Part shown: piece by piece, positions 6,289 to 13,066 of the stretch | Layout: the number at the start of each line of letters is the position of its first letter | Numbering within the stretch: position 1 is the stretch's first letter | Source of the DNA: JBEKIK01 sp050013075 | Lineage (GTDB): Bacteria; Planctomycetota; Planctomycetia; Pirellulales; Thermoguttaceae | DNA length: 13,694 nucleotides | Assembly (NCBI GenBank): GCA_050013075.1 | Contig: JBEKFZ010000109.1 | Span: 1-13,694, forward strand | Direction: 5' to 3' | Position numbers and translations under genes: made by a program | The notes under the pieces: generated by a model | The model's database searches: none | What the model saw: the letters and a program-made list of their open reading frames with translations, nothing else | What the model was told of the DNA's origin: nothing

Positions 6289-7332
6289 TTAAACCATGGT
6301 TTTCAGTTGGTCCAGGAGGGCGTCGATTTCCGCATCCGTGCCGACGCTCACGCGCAATCCATCGCCCCAGCCCGGATAGTCCATGTATCGGACCAGGATG
6401 CGGCGGCGTTTGAGTTCCTCGTAAAAGGACCGGACTGAACGGCCGGGCAGGGTATTCCAGGTAAAATTCGCCTGCGAATCGACCGTCATAAACCCTAACG
6501 CCCGCATTTTCCCTATAAGCCGACGCCGAGTGGCAAGGATCTTCGCACGATTCTCGCTCAGCCACACACGCTCTCCGATGGCCGCCGTGGCCGCGGCTAT
6601 CGACAGCGCATCGCAGTTGTACGAATCTTTCAGCTTTACAAACTGCTCGATTAAATGCGGCTGGGCCACCAGATATCCAAACCGCAAACCCGCCAGGGCG
6701 TACGACTTGCTCAGCGAACGCGAAACCATGATCTTCTCGCACTTCGCCACAAGATCGAGACAATTGGTCTCGGCAAAGTCGACATAAGCCTCATCGACAA
6801 AAAGCGGACAGGGCAGACGTCGAGCAATTTCCAAAACCCGCTCTGGCGCAACCATCGTGCCCGAGGGACTGTTCGGATTAGCCAAAAAAACCAAGCGCGG
6901 ATTGCCCTCGGCCGATGCAAATCGCTCCGGCAGCGACCAATCGGCGTTGAAATGCACCTCTTCGTATCTGCCGCCCTGGAGTTCGGCCAGCGTCTTGTAA
7001 AGCACGTAACTGGGATACGGCAGCCGGAGCAATTGTCCCTGCCCGACCAGCGCCCGAGTGATGATGGTCAAAATGTCATCGCTGCCGTTGCCGCAAAGGA
7101 TCCACCGCGGATCGACGCCCAGTATTTCGCCCGCCCGGCGACGAAACTTTTCGGCCATCGGGTCGGGATATTTTTTCAACCGGCCAATCGCCTCTTGAAT
7201 CGCCTCGGCCACGGCAGGCGACGGCGGATACGGATTCTCGTTGGTATTGAGCTTTATAAAGCCGTCTTCCTGCGGCTGTTCCCCCGGCACATAGCCGGCC
7301 ATCGCTTCAATATCGGGACGAAAAAATGACAT
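6289..7332 (-). CDS. hisC: Histidinol-phosphate aminotransferase
   Basis: HisC is a PLP enzyme that transfers the amino group from glutamate to imidazole acetol phosphate, giving histidinol phosphate. With ATG at 7330-7332 the protein has 347 residues, the normal length. Fold type I motifs are LNTNENPYPPSP (28-39), GNGSDD (81-86), ANPNSPSGT (151-159, PLP-contacting Asn), VDEAYVDF (179-186), SRSLSKSYALAGLRFGY (204-220, Schiff-base Lys209) and GLRVSVGT (325-332, carboxylate-binding Arg327). An in-frame extension upstream to 7419 is rejected as a start because its 29 residues (with TNHSPLSTNHCPL) are translated intergenic repeat, whereas MSFFRPDIEAMAGYVPGEQP is the family N-terminus. Confidence 0.95.
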   Translation of the reverse strand: MSFFRPDIEAMAGYVPGEQPQEDGFIKLNTNENPYPPSPAVAEAIQEAIGRLKKYPDPMAEKFRRRAGEILGVDPRWILCGNGSDDILTIITRALVGQGQLLRLPYPSYVLYKTLAELQGGRYEEVHFNADWSLPERFASAEGNPRLVFLANPNSPSGTMVAPERVLEIARRLPCPLFVDEAYVDFAETNCLDLVAKCEKIMVSRSLSKSYALAGLRFGYLVAQPHLIEQFVKLKDSYNCDALSIAAATAAIGERVWLSENRAKILATRRRLIGKMRALGFMTVDSQANFTWNTLPGRSVRSFYEELKRRRILVRYMDYPGWGDGLRVSVGTDAEIDALLDQLKTMV

Positions 7333-7335
7333 AAT

Positions 7336-7380
7336 AAGTGGACAGTGGTTAGTGGAAAGTGGAGAGTGGTTAGTGGACGG
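7336..7380. repeat. Low-complexity AGTGGTTAGTGGA tract upstream of hisC
   Basis: A 13-base direct repeat, AGTGGTTAGTGGA, occurs at 7344-7356 and 7365-7377, separated by AAGTGGAG-type sequence. It resembles the 4311-4349 tract. It lies in the hisD-hisC spacer and creates a false N-terminal extension of the hisC frame. Confidence 0.75.
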
Positions 7381-7406
7381 TTGCGGTGGGCACCAAGCGG
7401 CAAGGG

Positions 7407-7426
7407 GTGGGCAGTTCACTGCCCAC
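7407..7426. repeat. Perfect 9-bp inverted repeat GTGGGCAGT / ACTGCCCAC (copy 2)
   Basis: The arms are the same as in the copy at 5557-5576, with centre TC instead of TT. It lies in the 147-base spacer between hisD and hisC, within an operon, so strong termination would be costly. It is consistent with a dispersed REP-like palindrome and may cap mRNA segments. Confidence 0.75.
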
Positions 7427-7445
7427 TCTCAAGATAATCCCCGCG

Positions 7446-7461
7446 AAACCGCAAGCGGTTT
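7446..7461. repeat. Palindrome AAACCGC-AA-GCGGTTT in the hisD-hisC spacer
   Basis: Seven-base arms are separated by AA (in RNA more likely a six-pair stem with loop CAAG). On the minus strand, the direction of his transcription, no T-run follows, so it is not an intrinsic terminator. It could be an mRNA-stabilising or processing hairpin, or another mobile palindrome. Confidence 0.45.
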
Positions 7462-7473
7462 TCTGGTTATATT

Positions 7474-7522
7474 CATCTTTCATCCTTCATCCTTCATCCT
7501 TATTTCTTCATCCTTCATCCTT
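7474..7522. repeat. Seven-unit tandem 7-bp repeat (CATCCTT) at the hisD 3' end
   Basis: Reading + strand, 49 bases divide into seven 7-mers: CATCTTT, CATCCTT three times, ATTTCTT, CATCCTT twice. On the coding strand this is AAGGATG and it encodes the MKDE-rich tail of HisD (period 21 nt). The array crosses the hisD stop codon at 7480-7482. Seven-bp units are prone to slippage, which would shift the reading frame and the tail. Confidence 0.85.
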
Positions 7523-8868
7523 ATTTTCACGCTCGCCCCGTGTCCGGTGAGCCCTTCCTTGGCCGCTATGATTTGCACATCCTGGGCAAGGTTCAACATG
7601 CCTTCGCGGGTGAAGTGGAGGATGCTGTTGGATCGCAGGAAATCGTTGGCCGACAGTCCGGAGGCGAATCGGGCCGTGCCGCTGGTGGGCAGCACGTGCG
7701 ACGGACCGGCGGCATAATCGCCCAAGGCCACCGGTGTGTAATTGCCCAAAAATATCGCGCCGGCATGGCAGATTTTTTCGGCCAACCGCTGGGCATCGGC
7801 CGTGGCAATGTGCAGGTGCTCCGGCGCGATTTCGTCAGTCAGCGCACAGGCCTCGTCGGAGTCGCGGGCCAAAATCACCGCGCCGAAATCCTCCAGGCTT
7901 TGCCGGGCCAGATCGCCCCGTTCGACTTCTGACAGTTGCTTTTCCAGCGCAATCACGGTTGCGTCGAGAACCTTGGCGTCCCAGCCGATCAGCACGCTTG
8001 CCCCCGGTGCGTGCTCGGCCTGGGCGATCAGATCGAAGGCGGTATATTCCGGCCTGGTGGAATCGTCCACGATGACTACCACCTCGCTGGGCCCGGCTAT
8101 GGCGTCGATGTCAACTTCGCCGAAAACGAATTTTTTCGCCAAGGCCACGAACAGATTGCCCGGACCGACGATTTTATCCACCCGCGGAATTCCCTCCACT
8201 CCGTATGCCAAGGCGGCCACGGCCTGGGCCCCGCCAAGCCGGTAGACCTCGGAAATGCCCAACTCGTGACAGGTGGCAAGCACGTCGGAATTGTACGAGC
8301 CGAAAATGGTGGGCGGGGCCACAACGGCCAACTGCTTTACGCCCGCCACCTGGGCGGGCACGGCCGTCATCAGCACGCTGGACGGATACGCCGCCGCGCC
8401 GCCGGGCACGCAAATCCCCACCCGATCCAACGGCCGATATCTTTGCACAAGATATCCGCCCGGGCGCTGGACGCGCACGTCCTTGTGTAAAATCGCCTCT
8501 TGAAATACGCGGATGTTTTCCCGCACTCGACGCACGGCCTGCAAAAATTCCGCATCGGCCCCGGCGTGTGCCCGCTCCAATTCGGCCCGGGGCACTCGCA
8601 CGGTCTCGGGGCTAAGCCTCGCCTTGTCGATCCGGGCGGTGTAATCCAACACCGCGGCAAGCCCTTTTTCGGCCACGTCGCGGCAGATGCGTTCCACAAC
8701 TTGCCCGGGTGAAAGCGGCTCGCCAAAGACCTCCATCGTTCGCTGCCGGCCCGACTGGCTCACCACGTCGCCCCTGGGGCTGAGTTTTTCCCGCAAAGCA
8801 GCCATTGCCGCGCGGATATCGTCCCGGCGGCTGTCGATGCGGCGGATTTTTAAGGGCGTGTGTAGCAT
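7480..8868 (-). CDS. hisD: Histidinol dehydrogenase
   Basis: HisD is a Zn- and NAD-dependent enzyme that oxidises L-histidinol to L-histidine through the aldehyde (last two steps). From ATG (cat at 8866-8868) the product has 462 residues against about 430 in the family. It shows YRPLDRVGICVPGGAAAYPS (near 144-163), VDKIVGPGNLFV (231-242), DIDAIAGPSEV (253-263), QAEHAP (283-288, Zn ligands Gln and His), APEHLHI (348-354, catalytic Glu/His) and GLTGHGASV (440-448, C-terminal Zn-binding His). A TTG seven codons upstream (8889) is a weaker start. The last 13 or so residues (RMKDEEIRMKDEG) are encoded by a 7-bp tandem repeat and lie beyond the conserved end. It is the first gene of hisDCB. Confidence 0.95.
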   Translation of the reverse strand: MLHTPLKIRRIDSRRDDIRAAMAALREKLSPRGDVVSQSGRQRTMEVFGEPLSPGQVVERICRDVAEKGLAAVLDYTARIDKARLSPETVRVPRAELERAHAGADAEFLQAVRRVRENIRVFQEAILHKDVRVQRPGGYLVQRYRPLDRVGICVPGGAAAYPSSVLMTAVPAQVAGVKQLAVVAPPTIFGSYNSDVLATCHELGISEVYRLGGAQAVAALAYGVEGIPRVDKIVGPGNLFVALAKKFVFGEVDIDAIAGPSEVVVIVDDSTRPEYTAFDLIAQAEHAPGASVLIGWDAKVLDATVIALEKQLSEVERGDLARQSLEDFGAVILARDSDEACALTDEIAPEHLHIATADAQRLAEKICHAGAIFLGNYTPVALGDYAAGPSHVLPTSGTARFASGLSANDFLRSNSILHFTREGMLNLAQDVQIIAAKEGLTGHGASVKIRMKDEEIRMKDEG

Positions 8869-8996
8869 AAATGTATAGTTACGGTCCAATTATGAGCATT
8901 ACAAGAGGTAGACAAATAGAATTATTATTGTGTTCGGTATCTTTTTCAAAGTAACTCCAGAATAGACAATATACTTGAAAGAATTCAAAATATATA

Positions 8997-9044
8997 GGGA
9001 TATGTTAACCCCCCATATCCAGGGATCGAATATGTTGGTACCCT
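8997..9044. promoter_or_regulatory. Operator-like repeats upstream of the ATPase gene
   Basis: GGATATG (8998-9004) and CATATCC (9014-9020) are perfect 7-bp inverted arms around a 9-base, C-rich spacer. The order GGGAT ... ATATGTT ... ACC occurs twice: 8997-9010 (GGGATATGTTAACC) and 9022-9043 (GGGAT at 9022-9026, ATATGTT at 9030-9036, ACCC at 9040-9043). Two similar sites 36-83 bases before the start codon and downstream of a possible -10 suggest repressor binding or a 5'-UTR hairpin. No regulator gene is adjacent. Confidence 0.4.
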
Positions 9045-9067
9045 AAAGAAAAGAAGATAATCCTCTT

Positions 9068-9073
9068 AAGGAG
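9068..9073 (+). promoter_or_regulatory. Strong Shine-Dalgarno AAGGAG of the ATPase gene
   Basis: AAGGAG lies six bases before ATG 9080 and fixes that start. It is the only near-consensus ribosome-binding site in the window; lpxK, waaP, GT4, hisB and hisC lack one. This supports a different genomic origin for the cassette. Confidence 0.8.
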
Positions 9074-9079
9074 AAAAGT

Positions 9080-10297
9080 ATGAATGAACAAAAAATTCCA
9101 TTCCTTAAGCGGGTGTTGTTAAGAAATTACAAAAGCATACAGGAATGCGACGTCTATCTTGGATCTTTGATGCTCTTGGTAGGACCCAACGGATCAGGAA
9201 AGAGCAATTTCTTAGACGCATTGCGTTTTGTGGCGGATTCTCTTCGCAGTACAATGGATCAGGCACTACGCGAACGTGGTGGTATTGAAGAGGTGCGCCG
9301 TCGCTCTCGAGGTCATCCGACCCATTTTATGATCCAATTGGAATTGAATCTTCAAGAAGAGACAAAAGCTTCATATCAATTCCTTGTTAGAACTCGGGAA
9401 GGACGCTTCAGAATTCAAGAAGAAAAATGCACGATTGGAAATGGTAATAAGCAAGCGGAATATTGGATTCAGGAGGGGGTTGTAAAATCCTCCAGTTTCC
9501 ATCCCACTCCACCAGTTCCGATCGACCGTCTGTATCTGAACATAGCTTCCGGTTTCCCGGAATTTCGTCCACTCTACGAATCACTTTCAGGTATGGGCTT
9601 CTATAACATAAATCCAGCCAAGCTTCGTGAATATCAAGAACCAGATCCGGGTAATTTATTATTACGGGATGGCGGAAATTTAACAAGCGTTATTGCATCG
9701 ATCGAACGTAATAACAAAAAAGTCAAAGAAAGAATCGAAGAGTACTTGGGAAGTATTGTATCGGGTGTAAAAGGTGTCGATAAAATAACTTTGGGGACAA
9801 AGGAAACCTTGGAATTTAAACAGATTGTTGCGGGAGATGAGAATCCTTGGAGTTTTTTCGCTCAAAATATGTCAGATGGAACATTAAGGGCGTTAGGTGT
9901 TCTTGTATCCTTATTTCAATGTTTTGACAGGCCTCCGGATTCTCCTATTCCTCTAGTAGGAATTGAAGAACCGGAATCAACTCTGCATCCTGCGGCAACA
10001 GCGGCACTTATGGGCGCTTTGTATGAAGCTTCACATTTTACTCAGGTTCTAGTTACAAGTCACAGTCCCGAACTTCTTGACAATGAAGATTTAGACCCTG
10101 AATCCCTTTTAATAGTTGACGCTCAAGAGGGAAAAACAACCATTGGCCCGGCAGATGATGCAAGCAAGTCGGCCATGAAGGAGCGATTATATACGGCCGG
10201 AGAACTACTGAAATTGGAACAGTTAAAATCGCAACCAAAATCCGAGCCGTCTTCCGACGAAGATCATCCGCTTTTTAGAGATATTCATGATTCTTAA
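9080..10297 (+). CDS. SMC/RecF/OLD-like AAA family ATPase, first gene of a putative defence cassette
   Basis: The 405-residue protein is an ABC-type ATPase of the AAA_21/AAA_15 group, expected to dimerise head-to-tail on ATP. It has FLKRVLLRNYKSIQ (8-21), Walker A GPNGSGKS (35-42), signature motif SDGTLRALGVL (265-275), Walker B LVGIEEPE (292-299, catalytic Glu297), D-loop STLHPAA (300-306) and H-loop TSHSPEL (326-332, His328). The charged middle region (about 60-260) lies where such ATPases carry a specificity insert. It has no nuclease domain of its own. The next gene overlaps by 11 nt and encodes a TOPRIM-like DUF4276 protein, so the pair probably works as a split OLD-like complex, by analogy with OLD, AbiL/RloAB and PARIS. 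AT-rich codons contrast with hisD, suggesting transfer. The exact role is inferred. Confidence 0.85.
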   Translation: MNEQKIPFLKRVLLRNYKSIQECDVYLGSLMLLVGPNGSGKSNFLDALRFVADSLRSTMDQALRERGGIEEVRRRSRGHPTHFMIQLELNLQEETKASYQFLVRTREGRFRIQEEKCTIGNGNKQAEYWIQEGVVKSSSFHPTPPVPIDRLYLNIASGFPEFRPLYESLSGMGFYNINPAKLREYQEPDPGNLLLRDGGNLTSVIASIERNNKKVKERIEEYLGSIVSGVKGVDKITLGTKETLEFKQIVAGDENPWSFFAQNMSDGTLRALGVLVSLFQCFDRPPDSPIPLVGIEEPESTLHPAATAALMGALYEASHFTQVLVTSHSPELLDNEDLDPESLLIVDAQEGKTTIGPADDASKSAMKERLYTAGELLKLEQLKSQPKSEPSSDEDHPLFRDIHDS

Positions 10298-10901
10298 TGT
10301 TTGTAGTATTGTCGAAGGTCATGGGGAAGTTGCGGCCGTGCCGTCTTTACTGCGCCGTATACGTGACTTTGTGAAACCTGACCTTCAAGTTAATATTTTG
10401 CATCCCATTCGAGTGCCAAGACATAAAGTCTTAAAACAAGGTGAGTTGGAACGGGCTATTGAATTGGCAATGATACAATCAAGGTCACCGCGTGTTCTTT
10501 TTATTTTACTTGATGCCGATGATGATCCGCCTTGTATTTTTGGTCCTGATCTTCTTTCTCGTGCCCGAAAAGCCAGAAGTGATGTCCCATTAGGCGTTGT
10601 ACTGGCGAATCGAGAATTTGAATCCTGGTTTTTATCATCTCTCGAATCTTTACAAGGCTGTTGCGGTTTGGCGGAAAATCTGCCGTCTTTAACTAATTCT
10701 GAAACCAAGCGCGACGCCAAAGGTGAGTTGTCAAAACACATGAAAGATAGAATTTATTCTCCCGTTCCCGACCAAGCCAAATTAACAGCGATATTCGATA
10801 TGCAACTTGCCCGCCGAAACTCCGATTCCTTCGACAAATGCTGGCGTGAAATCGAACGGCTATTCATCGAAGGCGATAAAATCCGCCCACAAATTGCCTG
10901 A
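10287..10901 (+). CDS. DUF4276 family protein (TOPRIM-like), partner of the ATPase
   Basis: The 204-residue product carries the hallmarks of DUF4276. SIVEGHGEVAAVPSLLRRI (7-25) has a TOPRIM-style Glu (Glu10, Glu14). LFILLDADDDPP (71-82) gives the acidic DxD (Asp76, Asp78, with Asp79/80). ANREFESWFLSS (107-118) and the C-terminal ARRNSDSFDKCWREIERL (175-192) are family motifs. TOPRIM acidic clusters bind metal in nucleases and primases, so a metal-dependent nuclease or nucleotidyl role is plausible, but activity for this family is inference here. ATG 10287 lies inside the ATPase gene (11-nt overlap), implying translational coupling and stoichiometric production. Base composition is AT-rich like the ATPase and rises towards the host level near the 3' end. 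Confidence 0.82.
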   Translation: MILNVCSIVEGHGEVAAVPSLLRRIRDFVKPDLQVNILHPIRVPRHKVLKQGELERAIELAMIQSRSPRVLFILLDADDDPPCIFGPDLLSRARKARSDVPLGVVLANREFESWFLSSLESLQGCCGLAENLPSLTNSETKRDAKGELSKHMKDRIYSPVPDQAKLTAIFDMQLARRNSDSFDKCWREIERLFIEGDKIRPQIA

Positions 10902-10982
10902 CAATTTCTCTTCCGTATCGTACAATGGCCTGAAGGCTGGATTTGGACAATACCCATCTTGGGCTGGGGAATTTAACCAATC

Positions 10983-12872
10983 GTGGACCGGAACGTGCAA
11001 CAGGCATTATTCACCATCACTTGTCCGACCTGCCGTGTGCGGCTCGCCGTACGCAGCGCGGAAGCGGTTGGGGCTATTCTGGAGTGTCCAAAGTGCGGGT
11101 GCATGGTGCCCGTAACACCTCCAGACGGCTGGCAGCCCCCTAAACCACCGGAAACACCCACGGTCCAACCTTCGCCTGAAAGAACATCCCAATCGCCGCC
11201 GTCAAGCGGACCAACGGCCAAACCGCCCGTTTCGCAACCGGAAAGCGGCACGGCCGCATCCGCCGCAGGCAGCGATTCCACTTTGGACTCCGGTTCCCTA
11301 TGCGCCGAAGGAAAACCTTTTCGACTATGGCATTCGTGGCAAATAATAGCCGCCGCGCCGATTGCCGCGGCGGCAATTGGGGTCGTTGTATGGCTAACGA
11401 TGTTTTCCGGCATCGCCTTGAACAGTTCGGTCAGGCCCGCCGTGGGACAGTCCAACGACAACCCCCCCGACAAACCAGTTGCAAAGCCCGCCGCGGAAAA
11501 TTCCGCTGAAGCAAAATCCCTGCCCGGTCCGGAAACATCGCAATCCAAAACGCCCGAGTTAAAAGAAAAGGAGCCTGAGCAAAACCCAACCGAGACTAAA
11601 ACATCCGAGCCCAAGACACCCGAGCCCAAAACTGCCGAGGTTAATACACCCGAAGCCACGGCGGCCGCCGGCGAAAAAAATCCTCCAGCCGAAGCGGAAT
11701 CCCGGCAAAACAAACAAAACAAAGAGCCACCGGCGCCGGTCATGGGAACGAGCAAATTGGTCAAGCTCCTTGCCCCGGAAGCCATTGACGTGCAATCCCG
11801 CTTGGCCGAAGTCATTCCCGGCATCGAGCTGCGCGAAATGCCCTTTGCCAGGGCAATAGGATTGCTGACGGCCTTAAGCGGGCTGCCGATAACCATCGAT
11901 CCGGACGCCGTGGCCCGGCTGCAAGTTTCGCTCCGCGATCCGATCACCATCCGGCTGACCGGCGCCACGCTGGAAGAAATTCTTCAGGAAATAGTTGCCA
12001 AGCGGGGAATGGCTTATACGGCCGAAGACGGTCAAGTGGTGGTGACCGGCCCGGCCGACCAGCGCGAAAAACTCCGCCGCATACGCTACACGGTTTCCGA
12101 TCTTACTGACAACGACAAAGCGGCGGCGGACCGGTTGGCCGCCCTGGTGCAAAAACTGATTTCGCCCGAGTCCTGGAAGTCGGCCGGCGGCGAAGGAACA
12201 ATGGAAACCGAAAAAACCGCCTTGATCGTCGCGCAAACCGCCGCGGTACACGATCAAATCCTGGTCTTCTGCGAAAAGCTCCGCAACGCCCGGGGCCGGC
12301 CGCTTAAAAGCAATCGCGATCCGAAACGATTCGAGTTGACCACGCGGCGCCAGCAGGCCGCCTCCGCGCTACATCGCCCGATAACGGCCAACTTCCACGA
12401 ACCCGCGACTTTAGTTGACATCCTGGCGTATCTTGGCCGGCAGGCCGAAATCGATATCCTGCTGGACCGTCAAGCCCTGGGCGCGGCCGGCATGTCGGAC
12501 AAGTCGGAAATCTCCTTTGTCGTGGACAATCGGCCCTTGGGCGTTGCGCTGGATGAGTTGCTGGTTCCCTTAAAATTGGGTTATCGGCCCATCGACGCCT
12601 ATACGCTCCAGGTCACCACCCAATCGGCGCTGGACGCCCGGCTGGATTTGGAGTTCTACCCGGTCGGCAAGCTGTTGGGGAAAGACCTTGCCGCATCAGT
12701 CCTGATCGGACAAATAAAAACCGCGGTTTCGCCCGCCTCGTGGAACGACGCCGCCTCATCATCGGCAATCTATTTTGACCAGCCCTCAGCCACGCTGATC
12801 GTCCTGCAATCGCCGCCGGTGCAAGAGGCAATTCAGGTTTTTTTAGATAAAACCATGAAAAACCAAAAGTGA
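10983..12872 (+). CDS. Zinc-ribbon, single-TM protein with two tandem secretin/STN-like modules
   Basis: The 629-residue protein starts with a short zinc ribbon (CPTC at 14-17, CPKC at 35-38, similar to MJ0042-type fingers). A Pro/Ser-rich linker follows, then one membrane helix (about 119-145), a Pro/Lys/Glu-rich spacer with repeated TxEPK words (187-224), and a large exported part. That part holds two similar modules. Each has an STN/N0-like start (module 1 about 280-357, with GLLTALSGLPITIDPDAV; module 2 about 465-546) and an end of the type ISPESW...LIVAQTAAVHDQI (393-426) or VSPASW...LIVLQSPPVQEAI (582-617). This architecture is typical of planctomycete proteins of unknown function. STN domains occur in secretins and TonB receptors, but no secretin pore follows. 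The GTG start has no good ribosome-binding site. A cytoplasmic sensor joined to periplasmic domains is inferred. Confidence 0.7.
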   Translation: MDRNVQQALFTITCPTCRVRLAVRSAEAVGAILECPKCGCMVPVTPPDGWQPPKPPETPTVQPSPERTSQSPPSSGPTAKPPVSQPESGTAASAAGSDSTLDSGSLCAEGKPFRLWHSWQIIAAAPIAAAAIGVVVWLTMFSGIALNSSVRPAVGQSNDNPPDKPVAKPAAENSAEAKSLPGPETSQSKTPELKEKEPEQNPTETKTSEPKTPEPKTAEVNTPEATAAAGEKNPPAEAESRQNKQNKEPPAPVMGTSKLVKLLAPEAIDVQSRLAEVIPGIELREMPFARAIGLLTALSGLPITIDPDAVARLQVSLRDPITIRLTGATLEEILQEIVAKRGMAYTAEDGQVVVTGPADQREKLRRIRYTVSDLTDNDKAAADRLAALVQKLISPESWKSAGGEGTMETEKTALIVAQTAAVHDQILVFCEKLRNARGRPLKSNRDPKRFELTTRRQQAASALHRPITANFHEPATLVDILAYLGRQAEIDILLDRQALGAAGMSDKSEISFVVDNRPLGVALDELLVPLKLGYRPIDAYTLQVTTQSALDARLDLEFYPVGKLLGKDLAASVLIGQIKTAVSPASWNDAASSSAIYFDQPSATLIVLQSPPVQEAIQVFLDKTMKNQK

Positions 12873-12972
12873 TGCACAGGCAATCACATTGCACTATGTT
12901 TTATCTCGCTCCATACATATCTTTCGCATATCTTTCCAATACATGGATGGTATTTCGACACATCCGAGAAAA

Positions 12973-13056
12973 CGCATGACTTGATGCGACAGCGGCACCG
13001 GGCAGCCCCCGGCTGAAGCGCAGGCCACCTGTCGCCTACGGCCGGATGTTCGGCCG
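12973..13056. repeat. Cluster of hairpins between convergent genes
   Basis: Several inverted repeats crowd this GC-rich spacer: CGCAT/ATGCG (12973-12977, 12984-12988); GCGACAG/CTGTCGC (12986-12992, 13029-13035), enclosing CCGGG/CCCGG (12998-13002, 13008-13012) or alternatively CAGCC/GGCTG; and CGGCCG/CGGCCG around GATGTT (13039-13056). No T-run follows on either strand, so it is not a standard terminator. The position between two 3' ends would suit a bidirectional transcription barrier, a structured RNA or a REP-like element. It is markedly more GC-rich than the 100 bases on its left. Confidence 0.5.
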
Positions 13057-13066
13057 CTTGTCGTCT

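Larger units (their letters stand above)
8869..9079. other. Divergent intergenic region between hisD and the ATPase cassette
   Basis: This AT-rich 211-base segment must hold promoters for hisD (leftward) and the ATPase (rightward). Rightward, TATACT at 8970-8975 is a plausible -10, but the best -35 (TTCAAA, 8945-8950) is 19 bases away. Leftward, the reverse complement of 8889-8894 reads CATAAT with TTGTCT (8910-8915) 15 bases upstream. Both pairs are imperfect, so neither is called as a promoter. The composition change begins just upstream of the hisD start. Confidence 0.45.

Noticed and set aside
6212..6763. 183-codon antiphase frame across the hisC-hisB junction
   Set aside because: It covers conserved HisC and HisB coding sequence in the wrong phase, so it is a shadow.
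6289..7419. 376-residue version of HisC starting at 7419
   Set aside because: The extra 29 residues are translated GTGGTTAGTGGA-type repeat and are not part of the conserved N-terminus; ATG 7332 gives the family length.
7474..7522. CRISPR-like array
   Set aside because: Units are 7-bp direct tandem repeats with no spacers.
10973..11968. 331-codon antisense frame over the zinc-ribbon gene
   Set aside because: Gly/Ser-rich antisense reading of a Pro/Glu-rich linker; no domain is recognisable and the sense frame has clear CxxC pairs and modules.
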